Positions 15,937 through 24,271 of a DNA stretch of 44,365 nucleotides are shown here, in pieces. The position numbers and the translations under genes are program-made. Location: assembly GCA_937899415.1 (NCBI GenBank), contig CALBPI010000012.1, positions 1-44,365 of the forward strand, read 5' to 3'. The notes under the pieces are model-generated. The model saw only the letters and a list, made by a program, of their open reading frames with translations. It was not told where the DNA came from and did not search any database. Source of the DNA: an uncultured Gammaproteobacteria bacterium (lineage in GTDB: Bacteria; Pseudomonadota; Gammaproteobacteria; Steroidobacterales; Woeseiaceae). The number at the start of each line of letters is the position of its first letter. Position 1 is the stretch's first letter.

Positions 15937-15955
15937 GCAAATGAGAATCATTATC
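15937..15955. promoter_or_regulatory. Fur box between methyltransferase and nitroreductase genes
   Basis: The 19-mer here matches the Fur consensus (GATAATGATAATCATTATC) at 16 of 19 positions, including GAGAATCATTATC in the right half. Further AT-rich partial repeats follow to about 15965. It sits in an otherwise GC-rich divergent gap, 46 nt before the nitroreductase start. Confidence 0.8.
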
Positions 15956-16001
15956 ATTTATCATATTCCGACACGTTCCTCCACAACTTCTGAGGCTGCA
16001 A

Positions 16002-16580
16002 GTGAACGATATTGAAAACGGCCCGTTGGGCCTGCTGCTGACGCGGCGCTCATCACTCGTCAAAGACATGGTTGCGCCTGGCCCTGATGCCGATGCGCTC
16101 GAAGACATCCTGACCGCCGCATCCCGGGTGCCCGACCACGGCAAACTTGAGCCGTGGCGGTTCATCGTCTGTCAGGGGGAGGGACGTAAGCCCTTGGGCG
16201 ATGCCATTGCGAATGCGATCGCGCGAGAAGACGACACCAAGACGCCCGAGATGATCGATCGTCTGCGAGAGTTTCCGGTGCGCGCGCCTGTGCTGGTGAT
16301 CGTCGTGTCATCACCCAATACCGAGTCACGCATTCCGGTTTGGGAGCAACACCTCTCTGCGGGCGCTGCCTGCCAGAACCTGCTCCTTGCAGCGACTGCG
16401 ATGGGCTTTGCCGCGCAATGGTTGACGGGAGCAGCGGCCTACAGTGCCGGTGTGCACGAATACCTGGGCCTGGAGGCGCACGAGCAAGTGGCGGGTTTCA
16501 TGTTTATCGGCACGCGCTCGGACCGACCGCTGGCAGAACGGCCGCGACCCGATCTCGGGAGCGTGGTGTCCTACCAATAG
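16002..16580 (+). CDS. nitroreductase-family flavoprotein (YdjA-like)
   Basis: A 192-aa FMN-dependent oxidoreductase of the short YdjA/RutE-like type: LLTRRSSLVKDM at the N-terminus (the R-R-S FMN-binding motif), ASRVPDHGKLEPWRFIVC, and AGAACQNLLLAATAMGFAAQWLTG. C-terminal GFMFIGT closes the fold. The start is GTG at 16002. Family members reduce nitro or quinone compounds or other electron acceptors with NAD(P)H. The Fur box upstream predicts induction under iron limitation; a role in flavin or Fe(III)-chelate chemistry is possible but not shown. Confidence 0.88.
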   Translation: MNDIENGPLGLLLTRRSSLVKDMVAPGPDADALEDILTAASRVPDHGKLEPWRFIVCQGEGRKPLGDAIANAIAREDDTKTPEMIDRLREFPVRAPVLVIVVSSPNTESRIPVWEQHLSAGAACQNLLLAATAMGFAAQWLTGAAAYSAGVHEYLGLEAHEQVAGFMFIGTRSDRPLAERPRPDLGSVVSYQ

Positions 16581-16588
16581 GCGTTGCT

Positions 16589-17026
16589 TCAGGCCGAAAA
16601 CAGCGCTTCGAAGGCCTCGAGCATTTCAGCCTCTGACACGTCGCGTACCTGCTGCGCAATGATCCAGTGGTGGCCAAATGGGTCGCGCACGCGCCCGGCG
16701 CGGTCGCCGTAGAACTGATCGGCCATCGGAAAAACTTCGGTCGCTCCGGCTTCGATGGCGCGCGCGAACGTGGCGTCGGCATCAGCAACGTGAAGATTCA
16801 GCACGACTGAGGTGCCTGAGAGGTCCTCGGGGCTCACAGAGCCGATACTGGGCATGCCGTCGGCGAGCATGATGTGTGTACCTTCGATCTCGATCGCCGC
16901 ATTCATACACGCCCCGTCGGGTGCAATGAGGCGCGCGCGGTGTTCCTTGGCGCCAAAGACGTCGGTGTACCAGGCGATGGCGTCAGCGGAGTTGGTGACC
17001 TGCAGGTAGGCCGTGATGCCTCTCAT
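16589..17026 (-). CDS. VOC-superfamily (PhnB-like glyoxalase fold) protein
   Basis: A 145-aa protein with two paired beta-alpha-beta-beta-beta modules: ITAYLQVTNSADAIAWYTDVFGAKE and VVLNLHVADADATFARAIEAGATEVFPMADQFYGDRAGRVRDPFGHHWIIAQ. The last stretch (DRAGRVRDPFGHHW) is the hallmark of PhnB/YdcJ-like VOC proteins. Enzymatic activity is unknown. It lies 12 nt downstream of the SnoaL-like gene and is the last gene of that operon. Confidence 0.88.
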   Translation of the reverse strand: MRGITAYLQVTNSADAIAWYTDVFGAKEHRARLIAPDGACMNAAIEIEGTHIMLADGMPSIGSVSPEDLSGTSVVLNLHVADADATFARAIEAGATEVFPMADQFYGDRAGRVRDPFGHHWIIAQQVRDVSEAEMLEAFEALFSA

Positions 17027-17038
17027 GATGGTGCCTCC

Positions 17039-17803
17039 TTAAAACTTGCCGTTGTCGTTCTTCCATTCGCTACGCGGCGCAATGTGTTCGAAGGTGCGCC
17101 AATGCTCGGCGATCAGCCCGTCCGCGAGGCGGAACAAGTGATAGAGCGCCGCGTGCTCACCACCGCGCCGACCTTCACATTGGCATATCGCGAAATTGCC
17201 TTCGGCGAATGTGCGGTGCAGCCGGTCGTATCGCAGGCTTTGCGAATCGGACTCTGGCAACGCCAGGGCCTCGCGCCAGGCCGCGGCGCCGTCGGGCAGC
17301 GCAGGGTCATGCTGAATGAGCGCGTCACCTGTAGTGAACGCGTCGAGCCGATCAAATGCGCCACCGACCAGGACTTCGGATACGAACTGGGCGGCTCGGT
17401 CGCGGTTGGCGTCTGTGTGCTCGAGCTCGGTCACCTCGGTCGGACCTTCCGCCATGCTTCTTCCGGACGGGTTCGGTCCTTCGCGGCTCTGAATGTTGTC
17501 CCAGTGCTCGACGGCCTGGCCGTCTTCAAAGCGAAACAACTCGAAGCCGATACGCCGGCTCGTGAAATCGTACTCGGTGTGCGCAAAAACGAAGTCGCCG
17601 TCCTCAAAAGCGCGCACCACGTTAACCCGGGGGTGGGTCGTCGCGAGCCGCGCGAACAGCACGGCCAGGCCGTCGCTGCCCTCATGGGTTTGCGGGTTGT
17701 GCTGGATGTAGCGCGCTTCGTTGACGACGGCGACCGCCTCGGGGTCGCCTGTCTCGATACTCTTGAGCAGCGCCCGGATCTTGTCCGTGTTGCGTGTCGT
17801 CAC
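17039..17803 (-). CDS. tandem SnoaL-like protein (two domains)
   Basis: A 254-aa protein built of two similar SnoaL/NTF2-like cone domains. The first spans about 5–120 (YIQHNPQTHEGSDGLAVLF, AFEDGDFVFAHTEYDF, FRFEDGQAVEHWDNIQ); the second about 135–245 (LIQHDPALPDGAAAWREAL, FAEGNFAICQCEG, FRLADGLIAEHWRTFE). The repeated IQH-P and EHW elements are typical of the polyketide-cyclase-like SnoaL family. No signal peptide, so cytosolic. The start overlaps the upstream NTF2-like gene (ATGA). The catalytic role is unknown. Confidence 0.85.
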   Translation of the reverse strand: MTTRNTDKIRALLKSIETGDPEAVAVVNEARYIQHNPQTHEGSDGLAVLFARLATTHPRVNVVRAFEDGDFVFAHTEYDFTSRRIGFELFRFEDGQAVEHWDNIQSREGPNPSGRSMAEGPTEVTELEHTDANRDRAAQFVSEVLVGGAFDRLDAFTTGDALIQHDPALPDGAAAWREALALPESDSQSLRYDRLHRTFAEGNFAICQCEGRRGGEHAALYHLFRLADGLIAEHWRTFEHIAPRSEWKNDNGKF

Positions 17804-18279
17804 GGCGTCTCTGGGCAGCCTGCGGTCTCGACGCTCCAGGTCCAGTTTGTCACTTTCCAGGCGCCCTCGACGCGGACGAGGTCGACGTGATTGGTGCCAC
17901 AGTGCGATACCTCGTCGTTCAACAGAAACACATAGTGCCCCCAGACCAGCGCCAGGTCACCATCGACAAGCACGGTGGGCGTTTCGGTCCAGCGCTCCTC
18001 GAGAGACGCGTCCGTGCCAAACGACCGCGCGATGAACGCGGCGTTGGTGGCTCGTGTCAGTGCGTCAGCGCCCGCGGACGCAGCCACCCTGGTGCTGGCG
18101 CCCTCAGCCAGAAACTGCGCCTGCATGGCATTCGTCTCCTTGGCCCGGATCGCATCGAACACTGCCGTCGTGACCGCGAGAACCGCAGCGTGCTCGGCAT
18201 CTTTCATTTCGGTGTCCGAATGTGCCTGGCAGGCCGCCGTGGCGATCCAGAGTGCGGCCAGAAGTTGTCCTAAGCGCAT
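17800..18279 (-). CDS. exported NTF2/SnoaL-like protein
   Basis: A 159-aa protein with a Sec signal (MRLGQLLAALWIATAACQA). A Cys in TAAC could make it a lipoprotein, although the lipobox is imperfect. The mature part resembles DUF4440/NTF2-like folds: VTTAVFDAIRAKETNAMQAQF, then TPTVLVDGDLALVWGHYVF and VDLVRVEGAWKVTNWTWSVE. ATG at 18279 begins the signal peptide; a start five residues earlier is less likely. It is the first gene of a three-gene operon of small-molecule-binding folds. Confidence 0.78.
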   Translation of the reverse strand: MRLGQLLAALWIATAACQAHSDTEMKDAEHAAVLAVTTAVFDAIRAKETNAMQAQFLAEGASTRVAASAGADALTRATNAAFIARSFGTDASLEERWTETPTVLVDGDLALVWGHYVFLLNDEVSHCGTNHVDLVRVEGAWKVTNWTWSVETAGCPETP

Positions 18280-18482
18280 GTGATGTCCCCCCAATACCAG
18301 CGGCCCGAACGCTGCATTACGTTAAATCAACTCACCGGCATCCGCGCCGCTAATTCAGGCGCGCGGCCTGAACGCGACTTCGACGCGGTCATTCTCACCC
18401 GGTCAGGTCGACGCGTCACCGGTTCGACACACCCCAACCCGTGACATTCATCGATTAATTCGGGGTAAATGCCTTGGAATGC

Positions 18483-18509
18483 TTAAGTTCGGCCTGTGTC
18501 TGCCGCTTT
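18483..18509 (+). promoter_or_regulatory. sigma-28 (FliA)-like promoter before the pilus/T2SS-like operon
   Basis: TTAAGTTC, 11 bp, GCCGCTTT, against the FliA consensus TAAAGTTT-N11-GCCGATAA (11 of 16 matched, exact spacing). It ends 37 nt before the prepilin ATG. No good sigma-70 promoter was seen in the gap 18280–18546. Confidence 0.35.
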
Positions 18510-18546
18510 CTGACTTACCCAAGATAAACCAGCGGGAGACACTGTC

Positions 18547-19128
18547 ATGCGCCAGCGACAAGCAGGCTTCACTTTGATGGAAATGATCGGCGTTGTTGCC
18601 GTCATCGCCATCCTGGCCTCCATGGCCACCCCCATGATCTTCGATGCGATTCGTAACGCTCGTGTTACGGCATTCGTAGAAGACGTCAATGTGGCACGCA
18701 CTGCTGTGGCGCGTTACTACGAGGATACGGGTCAGTTCCCGACGCATATCCCCACGGACACGCGCGACGGCCGCCGTACGCTCATCAGCAACTCGGCCAG
18801 CAACCCCATCGGTGGCTGGAACGGTCCCTACCTCGAAACGGATATCTCCAACCCGTTCGACGAAGGCGGCTACCGAGCGATCCTGACGAGTGGCAACGCC
18901 AACTACCAGTTCGATCTCGACGGTGACGGCACGATCGATACGACCACGGTTGCCGTGATGCGTATCGACAACGTCAGCGACGCGCAGGCGCGCAAGATCA
19001 GCGACATCCTCGACGGCGATGCCGATACGACCACGGGCAATGGCGCCTGGTACGCATCGGGCCGTGTGAAGAAATTTGGCGCACGTCAGAACGACCGTCG
19101 CCTGCTGATCTTCCTGTCACGCGAGTAA
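18547..19128 (+). CDS. prepilin/pseudopilin, GspG-like, with Ca-loop motif
   Basis: A 193-aa protein with a class III signal MRQRQAG|FTLMEMIG: peptidase cleavage after Gly7, Phe at +1 and Glu at +5 (residue 12). The hydrophobic helix runs to about residue 28. The rest resembles major pseudopilins of type II secretion (YYEDTGQFPTHIP, GWNGPYL, NPF). Residues 123–131 form D-x-D-G-D-G-x-x-D, a calcium-binding-loop pattern; GspG proteins also use calcium, though at a different site. It is longer than typical GspG (about 140 aa). First gene of the operon, followed after 48 nt by the ATPase gene. It would be the main fibre subunit. Confidence 0.88.
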   Translation: MRQRQAGFTLMEMIGVVAVIAILASMATPMIFDAIRNARVTAFVEDVNVARTAVARYYEDTGQFPTHIPTDTRDGRRTLISNSASNPIGGWNGPYLETDISNPFDEGGYRAILTSGNANYQFDLDGDGTIDTTTVAVMRIDNVSDAQARKISDILDGDADTTTGNGAWYASGRVKKFGARQNDRRLLIFLSRE

Positions 19129-19176
19129 TCGCAGCGAGTTTTCGCTGCGACCCATCGCCAAAAGAGAAGCGGTGCA

Positions 19177-20904
19177 ATGACTGCGCGCATGGATGAGACA
19201 TCCGCTTACTGGAGTAAGCTGACCACACAGATCGCGGCAACCGAGCGCACAAAGATGACGCTCGGCAGCCGCCTGCGCGCAGCCGGTTACATCACCGATG
19301 CGCAGCTGGACCTCGCACTGCGTGAACAAAAGCGCAACGGGCGACTGCTCGGTGAGGTTTTGATCGAACTCGGCTTTGTCTCTGCCGAGATCGTCACGCA
19401 GACGCTGGCCAATGAGGCGCAGACCGAGGTTGTGGACATCCGCAAGGTGGAAGTCCCCGACTCGGTTCTGCGCCTTGTCTCGTATGAGACGGCCAAGCGT
19501 TTCAAGCTCATGCCGTTCAAGCAGGCAGAGGGCATGCTCACGGTGGTCCTGTCGGATGCGTTCAACGTCGTCGCCATCGACCACGTCGAGCGCGAGTCCG
19601 GACAGACCGTCAATGTCGTCACGGCCCCCGAAGGCCACATCCTCGATGCCATTGCGCGCCACTACACGCGCGACCGCTCGCTTGCCGATACGATCGACCA
19701 GATCATGCTCGACGGTACGGCGGCGTCGGAGGACGAGGCCGCCAACGAGTCGCCGCTTGTTCGTCTTGTCGACCAGCTCATTTCGCTGGGCATCAAGAAG
19801 GGTGCGACCGACATTCACATCGAGCCCGCCGAGAAGATCGTGCGGGTTCGCATGCGTATCGATGGCGTGCTGCGCCAGGAAGTGTTGATTCCGAAGCCGA
19901 TCCAGTCGGCTTTGACGGCGCGGCTGAAGCTTATTGCCGACCTCAACATTACCGAGAAGCGGGCGCCGCAGGACGGGCGCATTCGCTTTGACTACGGCCA
20001 GCACTATGTCGACCTGCGTGTGTCGACGCTGCCGACCAATTCAGGCGAAAGCGTCGTGCTGCGTATCCTCGATCGCAGTGCTTCGTCGCTCTCGCTCAAC
20101 GACCTCGGCTTCTCCCCGGCGCACAAGAGCCATATGGAGAGCCTCGTAGGTATGCCCTACGGGATGGTGCTGGTCACAGGCCCCACTGGTAGCGGAAAGA
20201 CCACGACGCTGTACGCCTCGCTCAAGCTCGTCGAGTCCGAAGAGCGCAGCGTGTTCACGCTTGAGGACCCGGTCGAGTACTCGCTTGAGGCCGTGCGCCA
20301 GACCCAGGTCCGGCCGGACGTCGGCATGGACTTCGCGGCGGGCCTTCGTGCGCTGCTGCGCCAGGACCCCGACGTCATTCTCGTTGGTGAGATCCGTGAC
20401 CTCGAAACGGCACAACTCGCGACGCGTGCAGCACTCACGGGCCACCTCGTGCTCTCAACGCTGCACACCAACGACGCCGTGGGGGTGATTCCCCGCCTCG
20501 TTGACATGGGCGTCGACCGCTACATGCTGCCGGCTGCCTTGTCATCGATTCTCGCGCAGCGCCTCGTGCGCGTGCTCTGTGACCACTGCCGCCGTCCCAT
20601 GAAGGACCCGCAGACGCTCATAGAACAGCTGGAGCTGACCGAGGACGTGCCCGCCGACGCCGAGCTATGGGAAGCGCCAGGCTGCGTGAACTGCAATGGC
20701 ACCGGTTTCCGGGGCCGGTCGGCGATCTACGAGATCCTGACCATCGACGAAAGCTTCCACGGCCCGATCATCACAGGCGCGAGTGCGGGCGAGCTCAAGG
20801 CGCTGGCCGCCGAGGCCGGCATGGTACCCATGCTCAAGGACGGCATCGCCAAGGCGCTTGCCGGCCTGACATCGCTCGACGAGGTGCTGCGGGTCGTCCG
20901 CTAA
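19177..20904 (+). CDS. GspE/PilB-type assembly ATPase
   Basis: A 575-aa cytoplasmic motor. The N-terminal domain (about 28–85, LGSRLRAAGYITDAQLDLALREQ and RLLGEVLIELGFVSAEIV) is a GspE-N/MshEN-like tandem motif; MshEN domains can bind c-di-GMP. The motor has Walker A GPTGSGKT at 335–342, an Asp box near FTLEDPVEY, Walker B ILVGEIRD at 401–408 and the His box LSTLHTNDA. Four cysteines (468, 471, 503, 506) form the zinc site of GspE/PilB ATPases. A GAGAAG ribosome site supports ATG 19177. It powers fibre assembly; no PilT-like retraction ATPase is nearby. Confidence 0.95.
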   Translation: MTARMDETSAYWSKLTTQIAATERTKMTLGSRLRAAGYITDAQLDLALREQKRNGRLLGEVLIELGFVSAEIVTQTLANEAQTEVVDIRKVEVPDSVLRLVSYETAKRFKLMPFKQAEGMLTVVLSDAFNVVAIDHVERESGQTVNVVTAPEGHILDAIARHYTRDRSLADTIDQIMLDGTAASEDEAANESPLVRLVDQLISLGIKKGATDIHIEPAEKIVRVRMRIDGVLRQEVLIPKPIQSALTARLKLIADLNITEKRAPQDGRIRFDYGQHYVDLRVSTLPTNSGESVVLRILDRSASSLSLNDLGFSPAHKSHMESLVGMPYGMVLVTGPTGSGKTTTLYASLKLVESEERSVFTLEDPVEYSLEAVRQTQVRPDVGMDFAAGLRALLRQDPDVILVGEIRDLETAQLATRAALTGHLVLSTLHTNDAVGVIPRLVDMGVDRYMLPAALSSILAQRLVRVLCDHCRRPMKDPQTLIEQLELTEDVPADAELWEAPGCVNCNGTGFRGRSAIYEILTIDESFHGPIITGASAGELKALAAEAGMVPMLKDGIAKALAGLTSLDEVLRVVR

Positions 20905-20910
20905 GTCGTC

Positions 20911-22113
20911 ATGCCGCAGTTCGCCTATCACAGTGTCGATCGCTTCGGTCGTAAGTACGACGGCACCATGGCTGCCGAGAACGAGCGCGTGCTGGACTCC
21001 AAACTGCGCGATATCGGTTACTGGCTCATCGACGCGCGCGAACAATCGCCGCGCCAAAGCCGTAACCAGGGCAAGGTGCCACGGCGCGAGCTCATCGATT
21101 TCTTCACGGGCTCGACCTCGCTGCTCATCGCGGGCATCCCCATCGCAACGACGATCTCGGCCATGGCCGAGGAGACCGAACACCCGGCGCTCAAGACCAT
21201 CCTCAAGGACATTAGTCTCAACGTGCAGGCCGGTAACGAAGTGTCGGCCAGTCTCCGCAGCTATCCCGGTGTGTTCTCTGACCAGGTTTGCAATCTCGTT
21301 CGCGCGGGCGAGCAGAGCGGCAGCCTGACTCAGGTGTTCAAAGACATCGCAGAACACCTCGAATGGGTGGATCGCATTATGGCCGACGTGCGTCAGGCGA
21401 CCATCTACCCGGCCATGATCCTCTCCGCAGTCGCGGGGCTCGTGGCGCTCATGTTTGTCTTCGTCGTACCGCGATTCGCCGCCTTGTTCGGCGAGCTCGA
21501 TATCGCGCTGCCCGCGCTGACGCGTGGTGTCGTGCGCGTGGGCGAGATTGCACAGAGTTACTGGTGGGTCGGTGTCGCGGCAATCGTTGCCGCCGTCGTG
21601 GGTCTGCGCGTCATCCGTGCGGCGCACCCGTCACTCGCCTACCAGCTCGACAATGCCAAGCTCAACATGCCCGTGTTCGGCGGCGTGCGGAAGATGCTGG
21701 TGCAGTCGCAGTTTGTGCACAACCTGGCGCTTATGCTGAAGGCCGGTGTGCCGATCCTCGACGCCCTCAAGCTCTCACGCGGTGTCAGCAGCAACCTCGT
21801 TATGGACAAGGTCATCGACGAGGCCGTCACGACGGTCGAGAGCGGCGGACGCATCAGTACGGCGCTCCGTGACCAGCCCGTCATCTCATCGCTCACGCTG
21901 CGCATGATTGTTGTGGGCGAGGAATCGGGCCGGATCGAGACGACCCTGCAGCAGGTCGCCGACCGCTACGACGAGGAGATCCCGCGGCAGATCAAGCGCG
22001 TGTTTGCCATCGTCGAGCCGATGATCACGCTCGTGCTCGTCGCGGTCGTCGGGCTCATCGCAGGCTCGCTGTTCCTGCCCATGTTTGCACTCATCTCGGG
22101 GCTTAACGCATGA
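20911..22113 (+). CDS. GspF/PilC-type inner-membrane platform protein
   Basis: A 400-aa protein with two T2SSF domains: the first around FFTGSTSLLIAGIPIATTISAMAEE…LVRAGEQSGSLTQVF, the second around FVHNLALMLKAGVPILDALKLSRG…VVGEESGRIETTLQQVADRYDEE. Membrane segments lie near 167–190, 215–235 and 370–395. The terminal IVEPMITLVLVAVVGLIAGSLFLPMF is the family signature. It contacts the ATPase and recruits pilins. It starts 6 nt after the ATPase stop and overlaps the next prepilin gene by ATGA. Confidence 0.95.
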   Translation: MPQFAYHSVDRFGRKYDGTMAAENERVLDSKLRDIGYWLIDAREQSPRQSRNQGKVPRRELIDFFTGSTSLLIAGIPIATTISAMAEETEHPALKTILKDISLNVQAGNEVSASLRSYPGVFSDQVCNLVRAGEQSGSLTQVFKDIAEHLEWVDRIMADVRQATIYPAMILSAVAGLVALMFVFVVPRFAALFGELDIALPALTRGVVRVGEIAQSYWWVGVAAIVAAVVGLRVIRAAHPSLAYQLDNAKLNMPVFGGVRKMLVQSQFVHNLALMLKAGVPILDALKLSRGVSSNLVMDKVIDEAVTTVESGGRISTALRDQPVISSLTLRMIVVGEESGRIETTLQQVADRYDEEIPRQIKRVFAIVEPMITLVLVAVVGLIAGSLFLPMFALISGLNA

Positions 22114-22892
22114 ACCGGCAACGCGGTTTCACACTCATGGAGATGATTGCCGTGATGGCGATCCTCGCCGTCCTGTCCGCGATCATTGCGCCAAGCATTG
22201 TCGACACGGTCAACGATGCTTACGCGAAGGCTGAGGACGCCAATCTTGACCAGATTGCTGACGATCTCGAGCTCTACATCCGCCGCAACGGCGTGATCCC
22301 GTCGGGCAATATCGGCGACTGGAGCAACGCGCTGGCGACACTTAGCAGTGCGCCGTCAACGGAGCTCGCAGCCAACCGTCGCGGCTACCAGCGCATGCTG
22401 TATTTCGACCCCAGCTTTTTCGGTGGTGGCAGCTTTGGCGGCTACGTCCAGTCTGGTGGCCTCACGGCGCCGCCGGCATCGCCGCGCGTCATGATCATCT
22501 CGGACCTGCGCGGCAACGTGGCAGGGCAGGGCAACAATGCCGGCCGCTTCGACGATATCTGGAACCAGAACCCCGGGGCGCGCATCGTCGAGAGCGACAC
22601 GGTCAAGATTCGGCGCATCAACCTGGGTCACCTGTTCAAGGAAGTGCTCATCAGCACGAACTCTCTGAACGCGCCCGGCGTGTCGCTCAACGGTGCGCCT
22701 GCGATCGCAGTGCCCGCCGCCGTGGGGACCGTCGATGGGCTGCTGCTGCTCTACGTGCTCGAAGACACGCGATTGTCGCTGCTCGGTGATCCCTTCCCCG
22801 TTGGCAGCCTGCAAAGTGTGTACAAGGTGAAAGAAGACCTTGGGCTGCGCTATGAGGACGCTGGCGGCACACCAACCTGGGTGCTGCCATGA
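22110..22892 (+). CDS. second prepilin-like protein
   Basis: A 260-aa protein with a class III signal MNRQRG|FTLMEMIAVMAILAV (cleavage after Gly6, Glu at +5), then a long soluble part with no clear family. It includes a Gly/Phe-rich stretch (DPSFFGGGSFGGYVQSGG) and a C-terminal region with VDGLLLLYVLED. At this size it is larger than the first pilin and could be a tip or minor pilin. It overlaps both neighbours by ATGA, so it is part of the machine, not a later insertion. Confidence 0.85.
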   Translation: MNRQRGFTLMEMIAVMAILAVLSAIIAPSIVDTVNDAYAKAEDANLDQIADDLELYIRRNGVIPSGNIGDWSNALATLSSAPSTELAANRRGYQRMLYFDPSFFGGGSFGGYVQSGGLTAPPASPRVMIISDLRGNVAGQGNNAGRFDDIWNQNPGARIVESDTVKIRRINLGHLFKEVLISTNSLNAPGVSLNGAPAIAVPAAVGTVDGLLLLYVLEDTRLSLLGDPFPVGSLQSVYKVKEDLGLRYEDAGGTPTWVLP

Positions 22893-24271
22893 GTGTCGAA
22901 TTCGCCATCGAATGGGCCTACGGCGACTTTCACATCGCGCGCCTCAAAGGCGGCGAGGTTGAAGCGAGCTGGAAGTCACCTACGCCGGTTACGGACCTGT
23001 CCGAACTGCAGGCCGCGATGACGGCTGCCGCAGGCGTCGTTGACCTGGGCCGCGGTGGCTCGGTCGCGATCGCCTACGAAGACGACCTGCATACGCACGA
23101 ATTTCTCGAGCTGCCGTCCATGTCTCGGCGCGATCGCGTCCGCTTCCTGCAGCGTTACGTCGACAACAACAAGCCCTTTGAGTCGCGCGCCGCGTGGCGC
23201 GCTCACCCCGTCAAGCGCAATAAGATCAATGGCGCGCTGCTGCACCTCATGCCGCACTCGATCATCGAGGCGCTCATGCGGGTGTGCAGCGATTTCTACC
23301 TTGTGCCCAAGATCATGGTGCCGCTCACGGAGATCATGTCGCGCTTCGTGCCGATGCTTGAGTCCGAGGAAGATGGCGCCCATCTGCTCATCGCGCTGTT
23401 TGACAGCCGCACACAGATGCTCATCGCGAACGAGGCCGGTGAAATCCTGTTTGTCCGCGAGCTGAGCTACCCCTGGACCGCGGAGACCCACGGGCGCCTT
23501 GTTGTCGACATCAATCGCACCATCGGCTACGCCAAGCAGCGCATTGGCGGCGGCATCAACCAGGCCTGGGTGCTTGGCCCGGAGGCGGAAGCCGTGTGCC
23601 AGTCGCTGGCGGGGCGCATCGATGCGTCGGTACGGTTCGACAAGCGCGCCGTCGAACGCGAATTCTGGATGCGTCAGGTTGCTGTGCTGCCACTGAGCCT
23701 GCACAGCAACTTCATTCCCCGCCTCGCGCGTCGCTCGATCACGGGCAAGACCATGATGCGTGCGGGCGTGCTCATGACGGGCGTGCTCGTCGCAGCCACG
23801 CTCGGAATCGTTGGCGTGGTCGAGGGCGCCATCTGGCGTGACCGCACCGATGTGGTCGAGCTCACACAGCGCATCGAAGAACGGCGCGAGCAGATCGAGG
23901 CACTCGAGAACGATGTTGCCCGCATGGACGCCGAGGCGCGCAAGCTCGACATCCTGAATCTCGACGCTTTCAACTTGCCGGGTCTTTTCCTGAGCCAGCT
24001 CTCCGACCTCGTGCCCGAGGGACTCGTCGTCACCGAGGTGCGGATTGGGAAGTCCCAGACCGGCTGGGACCTTGCCGTTCGGGGGCATTCGACCGTGTCT
24101 CTGGGTGACATCGCGCCGCTGTTGTCGTCGCTGGAAGCGAGTCTCAGCGGTCCGCCCTGGAACGGAAACATTGTGCGTTCCTGGGAAGCGGCCTGGATGC
24201 AACAACTTGAACAGGGCATGGCCGCCGGCCGTGGCGATGTCGGGTTTGAAATCGAAGGACAGTTCCGATGA
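22889..24271 (+). CDS. PilM–PilN fusion/GspL-like protein
   Basis: A 460-aa protein. Residues 1–285 look like the actin-like cytoplasmic PilM/GspL domain (LLIALFDSRTQMLIANEAGEILFVRELSY, VVDINRTIGYAKQRIGGGINQAWVLGPEAE). One membrane helix follows at about 291–312, then a coiled coil (LTQRIEERREQIEALENDVARMDAEARKL written across 323–351), and a PilN-like periplasmic domain (LSQLSDLVPEGLVVTEVRIG…SLEASLS). In type IV pili PilM and PilN are separate; the fusion is the GspL layout. It links the ATPase to the periplasmic ring. Confidence 0.8.
   Translation: MSVEFAIEWAYGDFHIARLKGGEVEASWKSPTPVTDLSELQAAMTAAAGVVDLGRGGSVAIAYEDDLHTHEFLELPSMSRRDRVRFLQRYVDNNKPFESRAAWRAHPVKRNKINGALLHLMPHSIIEALMRVCSDFYLVPKIMVPLTEIMSRFVPMLESEEDGAHLLIALFDSRTQMLIANEAGEILFVRELSYPWTAETHGRLVVDINRTIGYAKQRIGGGINQAWVLGPEAEAVCQSLAGRIDASVRFDKRAVEREFWMRQVAVLPLSLHSNFIPRLARRSITGKTMMRAGVLMTGVLVAATLGIVGVVEGAIWRDRTDVVELTQRIEERREQIEALENDVARMDAEARKLDILNLDAFNLPGLFLSQLSDLVPEGLVVTEVRIGKSQTGWDLAVRGHSTVSLGDIAPLLSSLEASLSGPPWNGNIVRSWEAAWMQQLEQGMAAGRGDVGFEIEGQFR

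Noticed and set aside
16874-17890. 338-codon plus-strand frame
   Set aside because: Antisense to the VOC/SnoaL operon; no recognisable domain.
22976-24205. 409-codon minus-strand frame
   Set aside because: Antisense to the GspL-like gene, which is coupled to both neighbours.
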